A stretch of 64,000 nt of DNA from contig NZ_CP121471.1 in the NCBI RefSeq assembly GCF_033954835.1, forward strand, positions 2,412,501 to 2,476,500, written 5' to 3'. The position numbers were made by a program, and so were the translations under genes. This stretch comes from Thiorhodovibrio frisius (GTDB lineage Bacteria; Pseudomonadota; Gammaproteobacteria; Chromatiales; Chromatiaceae). The notes beneath the pieces were generated by a model that was given only the letters and a program-made list of their open reading frames with translations, was not told the DNA's origin and ran no database searches. This document shows positions 45,685 through 54,569 of the stretch, one piece after another (positions within the stretch are counted from its first letter, which is position 1; every line of letters starts with the position of its first letter).

Positions 45685-45784
45685 ATGAGCCTGACCGTGA
45701 AACAAGGGTTTCATCCTCCAGGGTGGCCAGGACTATGAGCCTGACCGTGAAACAAGGGTTTCATCCTCCAGGGTGGCCAGGACT
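45685..45784 (+). repeat. Two perfect 50-bp tandem copies in the rpoD leader
   Basis: The 50-base unit beginning ATGAGCCTGACCGTGAAACA is present twice without a mismatch (45685-45734, 45735-45784); a partial, diverged copy (CATCCTCCGGGGTCGGTGGGAGC) precedes it and ATGAGCG follows. The repeats end 31 bases before the rpoD ATG, so they are in the 5' leader of the sigma-70 mRNA. Each unit can pair internally (CCTCCAGG...CCTGG-type), role unknown. Confidence 0.9.
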
Positions 45785-45815
45785 ATGAGCGTTAGCCAGA
45801 TTCAATAGGTACTTT

Positions 45816-47636
45816 ATGGACCAGGAACAGCACCAGGCGTCGCAGTTGAAACAGTTGATCGCAAAGGGCAAGGATCAGGGCTTCCTGACCTACACCGAGG
45901 TCAACGACCATCTGCCGGACGGCATCGTCGAGCCCGAGCAGATCGAAGACATCGTGCGCATGATTAACGACATGGGCATTACAGTCCATGAGACGGCGCC
46001 CTCTGAGGTCGACCAACTCAGCGATTCCGCTGTCGCCGATGACGAGGCCGCTGAGGCTGCTGCGGCCGCACTCGCCTCAGTCGACAGCGAATTTGGCCGC
46101 ACCACTGATCCAGTACGCATGTACATGCGTGAAATGGGCACGGTCGAACTGCTCACGCGCGAGGGCGAGTTGCGCATCGCCAAGCGCATTGAGGAAGGTC
46201 TCAACCAGGTTCTGCAAGCGCTATCACTGTACCCGAAAACCGTCGGAATGTTGCTCGAACTCATCGAACAGGCCGAGCGCGAAGAAATCCGCATCACCGA
46301 CGTGATTTCCGGCTTCGACGACGGCAGCGACGAAATCGCCCAACCGATCAATAAGGGAGCGGCCAAGGAAGTCAACGGCGACGCTGAAAGCAGCGAAGAA
46401 GAGGCCGAAGTGATCGATACCGGCCCTGATCCGGAAGAATTTGCCCAGCGCGCTAAAGCTCTACGCGATAGCTATGAGCGCCTGATCCTCTGCCTGCACG
46501 ACTACGGTCGCGACGATGATCGCACCCGTTACGCTGGCGAGCGGGTCTCAGAGGAATTCCTTGGCTTCAAACTGGTTGCCGGTGTTTTCAACGACCTGAT
46601 CCGCGTTCTGCGCCAGACCATCGAGCGCATCCGCGCCCAGGAGCGTCACATCATGGGGCTGTGCATCGATGGGGCCAGGATGCCGCGCAAGGTCTTTATC
46701 GATTCCTTCCCCGATAACGAGACCAATGCCGGCTGGCTCGATCAACACCTCGCCTCCAGCGCCAAATACGCCGGACGGCTTGGCGAGTACGCCGAGGAAG
46801 TCCGTCGCGCTCAGCGTCGCCTGATGGAGCTCGAAGAAGAAAACGTCCTCAGCATCAGCGAAATCAAGGAAATCAACCGCAAGATGTCCATTGGTGAGGC
46901 CAAGGCCCGTCGCGCCAAAAAGGAAATGGTCGAGGCCAACCTGCGTCTGGTGATTTCCATTGCCAAGAAATACACCAATCGCGGCTTGCAGTTTCTGGAC
47001 CTGATTCAGGAAGGCAATATCGGCTTGATGAAAGCGGTGGATAAGTTTGAATACCGCCGTGGCTACAAATTCTCCACCTATGCCACTTGGTGGATTCGCC
47101 AGGCCATTACTCGTTCCATTGCCGACCAGGCGCGCACCATCCGCATTCCGGTGCACATGATCGAGACAATCAACAAGCTCAATCGCATCTCCCGGCAGAT
47201 GGTGCAGGAAATGGGGCGCGAAGCTACCCCAGAGGAGCTGGCCGAGCGGATGGAAATGCCCGAGGACAAAGTGCGTAAGGTGCTCAAGATCGCCAAGGAA
47301 CCCATCTCCATGGAAACCCCAATCGGCGACGATGAAGACTCCCATCTCGGCGACTTCATTGAGGACTCCACCGTCATCTCCCCGGTCGACTCCGCCACGG
47401 CCGAGGGTCTGCGCGAGGCCACCCAGAACATGCTCGCTAGCCTTACCTCGCGCGAGGCCAAGGTCCTGCGCATGCGTTTCGGCATCGACATGAACACCGA
47501 CCACACCCTTGAGGAAGTTGGCAAGCAATTCGACGTCACGCGCGAACGCATTCGCCAGATCGAAGCCAAAGCCCTGCGCAAGCTACGCCACCCAACCCGC
47601 TCGGACAAACTGCGCAGCTTCATTGACTCCGAGTAA
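45816..47636 (+). CDS. rpoD: RNA polymerase primary sigma factor (sigma-70)
   Basis: A 606-residue primary sigma factor. Region 1.1 (about 1-80), region 1.2 '[31 protein letters not shown]', the long acidic non-conserved insert, region 2 '[57 protein letters not shown]' (in parts), region 3 and region 4 with the helix-turn-helix '[30 protein letters not shown]'. Last gene of the macromolecular-synthesis block. Confidence 0.97.
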   Translation: MDQEQHQASQLKQLIAKGKDQGFLTYTEVNDHLPDGIVEPEQIEDIVRMINDMGITVHETAPSEVDQLSDSAVADDEAAEAAAAALASVDSEFGRTTDPVRMYMREMGTVELLTREGELRIAKRIEEGLNQVLQALSLYPKTVGMLLELIEQAEREEIRITDVISGFDDGSDEIAQPINKGAAKEVNGDAESSEEEAEVIDTGPDPEEFAQRAKALRDSYERLILCLHDYGRDDDRTRYAGERVSEEFLGFKLVAGVFNDLIRVLRQTIERIRAQERHIMGLCIDGARMPRKVFIDSFPDNETNAGWLDQHLASSAKYAGRLGEYAEEVRRAQRRLMELEEENVLSISEIKEINRKMSIGEAKARRAKKEMVEANLRLVISIAKKYTNRGLQFLDLIQEGNIGLMKAVDKFEYRRGYKFSTYATWWIRQAITRSIADQARTIRIPVHMIETINKLNRISRQMVQEMGREATPEELAERMEMPEDKVRKVLKIAKEPISMETPIGDDEDSHLGDFIEDSTVISPVDSATAEGLREATQNMLASLTSREAKVLRMRFGIDMNTDHTLEEVGKQFDVTRERIRQIEAKALRKLRHPTRSDKLRSFIDSE

Positions 47637-47709
47637 TATCCATGCCCGTGCTATCAGTCGATCTCGCCAACTGATGGCACGGAAATCCACCTAACGCTAA
47701 TTAAAAAAC

Positions 47710-47785
<76 letters not shown>

Positions 47786-47899
47786 ATCAAATCAAGTAGT
47801 TAGTCTGTTTTTTGGGAACTTTTTCGGGGCTTTCCCAAAACGTTTCCCAAAAAAACCGGCTCACCGAGTTGGGTTGATCGTGGTTGGCAGGCGATCATA

Positions 47900-48262
47900 G
47901 ATGGCGAGCAAAATCTGGCGCATCTTTTCGCCGGTGTCGATTCCAAGCGCACGGTGCTACTCCTCGACGAGGTCGACAGCTTTCTGGCGGATCGGCGCCA
48001 GGCCCAGCGTCAATGGGAGCGCACCCTGGTCAACGAACTGCTGCAACAGATGGAGCGCTACCCCGGCATCCTGATCGCAGCCACCAACCTGATGAGCGGC
48101 GTGGATGGCGCTGCGCTGCGCCGGTTCGACTTCAAGCTCCAGTTCAAAGCGCTCAAGCCTGAGCAACGGGTGAAGCTGTTTGCACGCGAGGCACTGGGTG
48201 ATGCCAATGCCCCAGTGCCTGAGTGTCATCGCCAATCTGGAAATCACGCCCGCCACCCTGTC
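47900..48262 (+). pseudogene. AAA+ ATPase fragment (Walker B part)
   Basis: An open frame encodes 'FAGVDSKRTVLLLDEVDSFLADRRQAQRQWERTLVNELLQQMERYPGILIAATN' (in parts) and 'GALRRFDFKLQFKAL', the second half of an AAA+ module: Walker B (LLLDEVDS), sensor 1 (AATN) and the arginine-finger region. Walker A and everything before it are missing, and the frame shifts near 48210. There is no start codon with family homology. Confidence 0.75.
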
Positions 48263-48440
48263 GCTGGTTGCGAAAGATCGCGACCGCTACGGCAGAATTG
48301 TGGGCGAAGTCTTCGACGGCCCGACCAGCATCAACCTCGCCATGGTCGAAGCAGGGAAAGCCGCCGTCTATCCTGACTACTGCAAAAACCCCCGCTACTA
48401 CGCCACCGAACGCAGCGCCCGCGCCGGCCACCAGTCCCAC
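48263..48440 (+). pseudogene. Staphylococcal-nuclease-like (SNase) fragment
   Basis: In another frame follows 'KDRDRYGRIVGEVFDGPTSINLAMVEAGKAAVYPDYCKNP', the C-terminal half of a thermonuclease/SNase domain with its catalytic Arg ('DRYGRIVGEV'). The N-terminal half is missing. It directly abuts the AAA fragment, so two unrelated broken genes have been joined. Confidence 0.7.
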
Positions 48441-48730
48441 CAGCCATGGTCTGACCGCACACTAATCTCGCCGCCCTGGAAGCAAAGAAGGATCCCTGCG
48501 CAAGTCTAGCCAAAACTCGCAAACTACAGCGAAATCGGCTAACTCACGCCGTTCGGGCAACGAAAAAAACACTCGCAGTAATAAACCGCAGTGTATTAAG
48601 CTTGCACGGGAAGCGAACGCAGCTCGCTGCTCGACGTTTTCCCAGCCGGGAGTCACGAATCCCAAGCCATTCGCTTGCGCCTTAATACGACGACCACAAG
48701 CCGCCAGGCGCCCATCTTAGAGACCCACGG

Positions 48731-51700
48731 ATGTCCCTCACCGAACAACAGCTCGAACAAAAGCTCATCGACACGCTCGTCGAGCTCAAATACAGCTATC
48801 GCCCGGACATCCGCGACAAAGCCGCGCTGGAGGCCAACTTCCGCGCCAAGTTCGAGGCCCTCAACCACGTAAGCCTCACCGACGCCGAATTCGCCCGCCT
48901 GCGCGACAGCCTCATCAGCGCCGATGTCTTCCAGGCCGCCAAGACCCTGCGCGAGATCGGCTACTTCCAGCGCGAAGACGGCACCCCGCTGCACTTCATG
49001 CTGGTCAACCTCAAGGACTGGTGTAAGAACGACTTCGAGGTCATCCACCAACTGCGCATCAACACCGACAGCAGCCACCACCGCTACGATGTCATCCTGC
49101 TGATCAACGGCCTGCCGCTGGTGCAGATCGAGCTGAAAACCCTCACCATCAGCCCGCGCCGCGCCATGGAGCAGATCGTCGACTACAAGCACGACCCCGG
49201 CAACGGCTACACCAACACCTTGCTCTGCTTCATGCAGTTGTTCATCGTCAGCAACCGCAGCAACACCTACTACTTCGCCAACAACCACCCACAGCACTTC
49301 GCCTTCAACGCCGAGGAGCGCTTCCTGCCCATCTATCAGTGGGCGGATCGCGACAACCGCAAGATCACCCACCTCGACGACTTCGCCGCCGCCTTCCTCG
49401 CCAAATGCACCCTCGGGCAAATGCTCAGCCGCTACATGGTCCTGGTCGCCAGCGAGCAAAAGCTGATGATCATGCGCCCCTATCAAATCTACGCCGTGCA
49501 GGCCATCGTCGATTGCATCCACCAGAATCGTGGCAACGGCTTTGTCTGGCACACCACCGGCAGCGGCAAGACGCTGACCTCCTTCAAAGCCTCCACGCTG
49601 CTGAAGGACAACCCCGACATCGAGAAATGCCTGTTCGTGGTGGATCGAAAAGACCTCGACCGCCAGACCCGCATCGAGTTCAACAAGTTTCAGGAAGGCT
49701 GCGTCGAGGAGAACACCAACACCGAGACCCTGGTGCGCCGCCTGCTCTCCGAGGACTACGCCAACAAAGTCATTGTCACCACCATCCAGAAGCTCGGCCT
49801 CGCGCTCGACGAAACCAGCAAGCGCGCCCAGCAGCACCGGGACCAAGGCAAGCGCACCTACAAAGAACGCCTCGCCCCGCTGCGCGACAAGCGCCTCGCC
49901 ATCATCTTCGACGAATGCCACCGCTCCCAGTTTGGCGACAACCACCAAGCCATCAAAGCCTTCTTCCCCAAGGCGCAACTGTTCGGCTTCACCGGCACGC
50001 CCATCTTTGAGGAGAACGCCAGCCACACCCAGATCGACGGCACCGTCGGCCGCTTCAAGACCACCCAAGACATTTTCCACAGCCCACTGCACGCCTACAC
50101 CATCACCCACGCCATTGATGACGGCAACGTGCTGCGCTTTCACATCGAGTATTACAAGCCCGAGGCCAAGGCCGCGACCGCCGACGCCAGCGCCGACAGC
50201 GACATCGCCGAGCCGTCCACCAATGCCCCGGCCAAGACCGCCAAACCCAAACCCGAGCGCATCCACAGCCAGCGCGCCATCGCCGAGGCCATCCTGGCCA
50301 AGCACGACGCCGCCACCAACCAGCGCCGCTTCAACGCCCTGCTCGCCACCGCCTCCATCAACGACGCCATCGCCTACTACGAACTGTTCAAGCAGCTCCA
50401 AGCCGAGCGCCAGGCCCCAGGCGGGAACGAGTCCCCCGACGTCCGCCCGCTCAACATCGCCTGCGTCTTCTCCCCGCCCGCCGAGGGCAACCGCGATGTC
50501 AAGCAACTGCAGGAAGACCTGCCGCAAGAGAAAGCCGACAACCAGCAGGAACCCGAAGCCAAGAAAGCCGCCCTGCGCCAGATCCTCGCCGACTACAACG
50601 CCCACTACGGCACCAACCACAGCATCGGCGATTTCGACGGCTACTATCAGGACGTGCAGCAACGCATCAAAGACCAGCAGTACCCCAACAGCGACCTACC
50701 GCACCGCCACAAGATCGACCTCACCATCGTGGTGGACATGCTCCTGACCGGCTTCGACTCCAAATACCTCAACACCCTCTATGTCGACAAGAACCTCAAG
50801 CACCACGGCCTGATTCAAGCCTTCTCGCGCACCAACCGGGTGCTCAACGACACCAAGCCCTACGGCAACATCCTTGACTTCCGCGCCCAGGAGCGCGCCG
50901 TCGATGCCGCCATCGCGCTGTTCTCCGGCGAAGACACCAGCCGCTCGCGCGAAATCTGGCTGGTCGATCCCGCGCCCAAGGTCATCGAACAGCTCGACAC
51001 CGCCGTCGCCCAGCTTGAGCAGTTCATGGCAGCCCAGGGCCAGCCCTGCACCCCCGAGGCGGTCAACAACCTCAAGGGCGACACCGCCCGCGCCGGTTTT
51101 ATCGAGCGCTTCAAGGACGTGCAGAAGCTCAAAAACCAGCTCGACCAATACACCGACCTCAGCGACGAGCAGCGCGCCCAAGTCGAGCAGCGCCTGCCCG
51201 AAGACACCCATCGCAGCTTCAAGGGCATGTATCTGGAAACCGCCCAGCGGCTGCGCGACCAGCAGCGCCAGAGCGGAACCGGCCCCGACGGCGGCACACC
51301 CGCGCCCGAGGTCGAGCAACTGGAATTCGAGTTCGTGCTGTTTTCCTCCGCGCTGATCGACTACGACTACATCATGGCGCTGATCGCGCGCTATCGTCAG
51401 GAAAAACCCGGCAAGGAGACCCTGAGCCGCGACCAAATCGTCAGTCTGCTCTGTGGTCAGAGCAATCTGATGGACGAACGCGACGAGATCATCGCCTATA
51501 TTGATACCCTGCAAGCCGGCAAGGGCCACGGCGGCATCGAAGAGATCAAAGGCGAGTATCAGGTGTTCAAGGCCAACAAGAGCCGGGACGAACTCACCGC
51601 CATCGCCGCGCGCCACGCCCTCGCGCCCGAGGCGCTGCATGGCTTTGTCGAGGGGATTCTTGACCGGATGATTTTCGATGGCGAGGCGCTGACCGAGTTG

Positions 51701-51829
51701 TTCGCCCCGCTGGAACTGGGCTGGAAAGCGCGCAGCCAGGCCGAGACCGCGCTGATGGCGGAACTGACGCCGGTGCTCAAGAAGCAGGCCGACGGGCGGG
51801 AGATTTCAGGGCTGGCGGCGTATGAATAA
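48731..51829 (+). CDS. hsdR: Type I restriction enzyme R subunit (HsdR)
   Basis: A 1032-residue translocase-nuclease. The N-terminal endonuclease has Asp120 and the ExK pair Glu134/Lys136 ('RYDVILLINGLPLVQIELKT'). The SF2 motor has Walker A 'TTGSGKT' (275-281), 'DECH' (394-397), 'TGTP' (421-424) and 'LIQAFSRTNRVL'. The closest resemblance is to EcoR124-like type IC enzymes. Ends 'GLAAYE' at 51829. The ATG at 48731 starts the typical 'LTEQQLEQKLIDTLVELKY'. It leads a nearly gap-free operon down to hsdM. Confidence 0.95.
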   Translation: MSLTEQQLEQKLIDTLVELKYSYRPDIRDKAALEANFRAKFEALNHVSLTDAEFARLRDSLISADVFQAAKTLREIGYFQREDGTPLHFMLVNLKDWCKNDFEVIHQLRINTDSSHHRYDVILLINGLPLVQIELKTLTISPRRAMEQIVDYKHDPGNGYTNTLLCFMQLFIVSNRSNTYYFANNHPQHFAFNAEERFLPIYQWADRDNRKITHLDDFAAAFLAKCTLGQMLSRYMVLVASEQKLMIMRPYQIYAVQAIVDCIHQNRGNGFVWHTTGSGKTLTSFKASTLLKDNPDIEKCLFVVDRKDLDRQTRIEFNKFQEGCVEENTNTETLVRRLLSEDYANKVIVTTIQKLGLALDETSKRAQQHRDQGKRTYKERLAPLRDKRLAIIFDECHRSQFGDNHQAIKAFFPKAQLFGFTGTPIFEENASHTQIDGTVGRFKTTQDIFHSPLHAYTITHAIDDGNVLRFHIEYYKPEAKAATADASADSDIAEPSTNAPAKTAKPKPERIHSQRAIAEAILAKHDAATNQRRFNALLATASINDAIAYYELFKQLQAERQAPGGNESPDVRPLNIACVFSPPAEGNRDVKQLQEDLPQEKADNQQEPEAKKAALRQILADYNAHYGTNHSIGDFDGYYQDVQQRIKDQQYPNSDLPHRHKIDLTIVVDMLLTGFDSKYLNTLYVDKNLKHHGLIQAFSRTNRVLNDTKPYGNILDFRAQERAVDAAIALFSGEDTSRSREIWLVDPAPKVIEQLDTAVAQLEQFMAAQGQPCTPEAVNNLKGDTARAGFIERFKDVQKLKNQLDQYTDLSDEQRAQVEQRLPEDTHRSFKGMYLETAQRLRDQQRQSGTGPDGGTPAPEVEQLEFEFVLFSSALIDYDYIMALIARYRQEKPGKETLSRDQIVSLLCGQSNLMDERDEIIAYIDTLQAGKGHGGIEEIKGEYQVFKANKSRDELTAIAARHALAPEALHGFVEGILDRMIFDGEALTELFAPLELGWKARSQAETALMAELTPVLKKQADGREISGLAAYE
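51753..51825 (+). repeat. hsdR 3'-end segment, original copy of a 73-bp duplication
   Basis: This segment, encoding 'MAELTPVLKKQADGREIS' and the terminal 'GLAAYE', recurs at 52460-52532 with seven differences over 73 bp. The two copies flank the toxin-antitoxin genes. Confidence 0.93.
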
Positions 51830-51838
51830 ATCAGATCG

Positions 51839-52171
51839 ATGTCGATAGAAATCCGCGAATATGTCACGCTCAGAGGGAAATCACCTTTTGGTGACTGGCT
51901 GGAAAAATTGCGTGATCAACAAGCGAAAGCGAACATTTTGACCCGGCTCGACCGCTTGCAAATGGGTCATTTTGGCGATACGAAACATCTACGCGCTGGC
52001 GTCCATGAATTGCGCATCCATCAGGGTAAAGGATATCGCGTTTACTATGGTCGCGTTGACGATGTCATTGTGTTGCTGCTGTGTGGGGGTGAGAAAGCCA
52101 GTCAAACGCAAGACATCGATCAGGCCGTGCGTTATTGGCAAGCCTATCGGCAAGAAATCGGAGAGAAATGA
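51839..52171 (+). CDS. RelE/ParE-superfamily (phage Gp49-like) toxin
   Basis: A 110-residue Gp49/HigB-like toxin: 'SPFGDWLEKLRDQQAKANILTRLDRLQMGHFGDTKHL' in parts, then 'GVHELRIHQGKGYRVYYGRVDDVIVLLLCGG' and 'DIDQAVRYWQAY'. The family comprises ribosome-dependent mRNA interferases. ATG at 51839, nine bases after the hsdR stop. The antitoxin starts three bases after its stop. GC content is clearly lower than hsdR on either side, indicating separate origin. Confidence 0.9.
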   Translation: MSIEIREYVTLRGKSPFGDWLEKLRDQQAKANILTRLDRLQMGHFGDTKHLRAGVHELRIHQGKGYRVYYGRVDDVIVLLLCGGEKASQTQDIDQAVRYWQAYRQEIGEK

Positions 52172-52174
52172 ATC

Positions 52175-52462
52175 ATGCCAAGTCGTCACTATCGAGCCAG
52201 CGATTACTTAAAGACACCACAAGAGCGCGCAGCGTATCTCAATGCGGTACTGAATGAAAATGATGCACGGCTTTTTTCCCTGGCATTAAAAAACATTGCG
52301 TTATCCGAAGGGCAGTCGGAAGCAATTGATGATTCAACGGCTGACCAGAGTGTATTCCAACGTTCGGAACAGGAAATTGATCATCTAAATGGCCTGTTGC
52401 ATGCCTTTGGATTGCGTCTCGCCGTCGTTGCGGAAAACCCGACGGTTGTTCACGATGCTTGA
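52175..52462 (+). CDS. Putative antitoxin of the Gp49-like pair
   Basis: A 95-residue protein whose N-terminus 'YLKTPQERAAYLNAVLNENDARLFSLALKNIAL' matches HigA-type 'addiction module antidote' proteins, and whose end 'HAFGLRLAVV' matches the family end. The helix-turn-helix between them is poorly conserved ('SEGQSEAIDDSTADQS'), so DNA binding may be weak. Toxin-first gene order is normal for this family. The stop TGA is the first three bases of the duplicated hsdR tail. Confidence 0.8.
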   Translation: MPSRHYRASDYLKTPQERAAYLNAVLNENDARLFSLALKNIALSEGQSEAIDDSTADQSVFQRSEQEIDHLNGLLHAFGLRLAVVAENPTVVHDA

Positions 52463-52532
52463 TGGCGGAACTGGTGCCGGTGCTCAAGAAGCAAGCCGGC
52501 GGACGGGAGATTTCAGGACTGGCCGCGTATGA
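52460..52532 (+). repeat. Duplicated hsdR 3' end after the toxin-antitoxin pair
   Basis: This 73-bp copy encodes 'MAELVPVLKKQAGGREIS' and 'GLAAYE', the end of HsdR, ending TATGA, where the relic frame's TGA stop (52532-52534) overlaps the hsdS ATG (52529-52531). It shows that hsdR once ran directly into hsdS and that the toxin-antitoxin pair came in together with a duplicated tail. Confidence 0.92.
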
Positions 52533-53707
52533 GTGACAGCAGCATGAACGAGCCGACGAGTGGACTGGTGCCGAGGTTGCGGTTTCCTGAGTTTCGGGAG
52601 GCGGGGGAGTGGGAGGAGAAACCGCTGGGAAAACTTTGCGAAATCTTGAATAACCGACGACAGCCAATTACCAGCAATAATCGTGTCAGCGGTCCTTACC
52701 CTTATTATGGAGCGAGCGGAATTGTCGATTATGTCGCTGATTTTATTTTTGATGAACGATTAGTTTTGATGGGGGAGGACGGCGCCAAATGGGGAGCATT
52801 TGAAAAAACAGCTTTTATCGCAGAAGGCAAATATTGGGTTAATAACCACGCTCATGTTCTCAAGCCACGCGGATTAAGCGATGTTCTGCTTGAGGCAATT
52901 CTTACAATGATTGATGTATCGCCTTACATCACCGGCGCAGCGCCGCCCAAATTGACATTAGGGAAATTAAAGAAAATACCGATTACCGTGCCGGCGTCGG
53001 TCTTGGAAAAACAAAAAATCGCCGCCTGCCTCTCCTCCCTCGACGCCCTGATCGCCGCCCAAGCGGACAAACTCGACGCCCTCAAGACCCACAAGAAAGG
53101 GCTGATGCAGCAACTCTTCCCCCGCGAGGGCGAAACCGTCCCCCGCCTGCGCTTCCCCGAGTTTCGGGAAGCGGGGGAGTGGAACACGAAACTCGTCAAA
53201 GGGCTTATTTCGACGGTTACGCCACCGAAGAAGCTGACATCTAATCTGTACGAAGATGAAGGACGTTTCCCTGTAATCGACCAGTCTCAGTCGTATATTT
53301 GCGGTTGGACGGATGATGAGGAAGCCCTCGTTTCATGTGACGTGCCGCTATTAGTTTTTGGTGACCACACTTGCGTCTTAAAAATTGTTGACCAGCCATT
53401 CGCTCAAGGCGCTGATGGTATCAAGATAATAAAAGCGAATAGAGAAGTCGAACCTGCTTTCCTATATCAGTATCTGCTGCACAATCCTGTTGGTATGGAA
53501 AGCTACAAACGGCATTTCTCGACACTCAAGGAGAAAATTGTTGTTTACCCTGACATAAACACAGGCGAACAACAAAAAATCGCCGCCTGCCTCTCCTCCC
53601 TCGACGCCCTGATCGCCGCCCAGGCGGACAAACTCGACGCCCTCAAGACCCACAAGAAAGGGCTGATGCAGCAACTCTTCCCCAGCCCCGAGGCGGTGGC
53701 GGCATGA
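52529..53707 (+). CDS. hsdS: Type I restriction specificity subunit S (HsdS)
   Basis: A 392-residue specificity subunit with two target recognition domains, each followed by the same conserved coiled-coil block ('IAACLSSLDALIAAQADKLD' onwards, then 'THKKGLMQQLFP'). Each half opens with 'PRLRFPEFREAGEW'. The first TRD is about 30-160, the second about 215-355. Fixed recognition sequence not predictable. Overlaps the following ATPase gene by ATGA. Confidence 0.94.
   Translation: MSDSSMNEPTSGLVPRLRFPEFREAGEWEEKPLGKLCEILNNRRQPITSNNRVSGPYPYYGASGIVDYVADFIFDERLVLMGEDGAKWGAFEKTAFIAEGKYWVNNHAHVLKPRGLSDVLLEAILTMIDVSPYITGAAPPKLTLGKLKKIPITVPASVLEKQKIAACLSSLDALIAAQADKLDALKTHKKGLMQQLFPREGETVPRLRFPEFREAGEWNTKLVKGLISTVTPPKKLTSNLYEDEGRFPVIDQSQSYICGWTDDEEALVSCDVPLLVFGDHTCVLKIVDQPFAQGADGIKIIKANREVEPAFLYQYLLHNPVGMESYKRHFSTLKEKIVVYPDINTGEQQKIAACLSSLDALIAAQADKLDALKTHKKGLMQQLFPSPEAVAA
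53011..53122 (+). repeat. 112-bp direct repeat within hsdS, copy 1
   Basis: The segment coding for the central conserved helix is nearly identical (about one difference) to 53572-53683. Such repeats allow swapping of target recognition domains by recombination. Confidence 0.9.
53572..53683 (+). repeat. 112-bp direct repeat within hsdS, copy 2
   Basis: Second copy of the conserved-region repeat, ending 24 bases before the hsdS stop. Recombination with copy 1 (561 bp apart) would delete the second recognition domain. Confidence 0.9.
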
Positions 53708-54569
53708 CCAAGCCCCCGCAGACTTTCGCCAGCCTGGACGCTCTCGCCCAGCACCTGCGCGAGGGGCTGTCCAACAAATATATCCTGCTGTTCGCCTTCA
53801 ACGGTGCGGGCAAGACGCGCCTGTCGATGGCATTCAAAGACCTCGGTAAGAAGGAGACGACGCGCGACACCCTTTACTACAGCGCCTTCACTGAAGACCT
53901 GTTCACCTGGAACAACGACCTTGAGGGCGACACCGAGCGCGTGCTGCGCCTCAATACCGCCTCGCGCTTCTTCGATGGACTGCACGCCCTGGAGATGGAG
54001 AGCCGCATTCGCCCGCTGCTGTGGCGCTACGCCGATTTCGACTTCCGGATCGACTACGAACAAGGCACGGTGAACTTCGTCCGTGACCGTGATCTCGACC
54101 CACCATCACCTGTTCTTCAATGTGCTCTGCCACGAGCTGAAAAATGCCGCTCATTTCTTCTTGAACATGGAGCCGGACCAATTTTGGCTGCGCTCCACCG
54201 GCCACCGGCCACACCCCGCGCTTTCACCACATCGCGCTGCTCAAGCGTCTGCACGAGGTGGCGGAGTCGGGCGAGATCTACACCTATCACTTCAATATCC
54301 TGCGCGGAATCCTGGAGAAGACGGCCACTTTCCACGGCTTCCAGCACTTTTCCGACTGCATCAAGCAATTCAGCAACGATCCAGACAGCATGCTTTACAA
54401 ACGCTTAATCGACCTGCTTAGCCACGGCAACTATTCCCTGTACGACCCGCTAGAGATGCTCCCGGAGAACAAGAACTACTTCCGCAAGATCCTGCGCGAC
54501 TTCATGAGCAACTATCGCTTAAATCCGGAGCTGTTTCCGGAATCGATCTGGGAGACTGAGGGCGCATGA
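53704..54569 (+). pseudogene. RM-associated AAA/ABC-type ATPase, broken by deletion and frameshifts
   Basis: The first 125 or so codons are intact: 'YILLFAFNGAGKTRLSMAFKDLG' (Walker A), 'YYSAFTEDLFTWNNDLEGD', 'RIRPLLWRYADFDFRIDY'. After about 54085 the frame changes to one reading 'VISTHHHLFFNVLCHELKNAAHFFL', then near 54200 to a third reading 'TPRFHHIALLKRLHEVAESGEIYTYHFNILRGILEKTATFHGF' (in parts) to the end. The stretch that should hold the ABC signature and Walker B is missing. Intact relatives accompany type I RM loci and are ~400 residues. ATGA overlaps with hsdS and rhuM are preserved, so the break is recent. Confidence 0.8.

Noticed and set aside
48653-50662. A 669-codon open frame on the minus strand opposite hsdR, and a long plus-strand frame at 49773-50747
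   Set aside because: Both are shadows of the GC-rich hsdR gene: composition is biased (Val/Gly/Leu or Ser/Pro/Thr runs), there is no domain, and hsdR itself is intact with all motifs.
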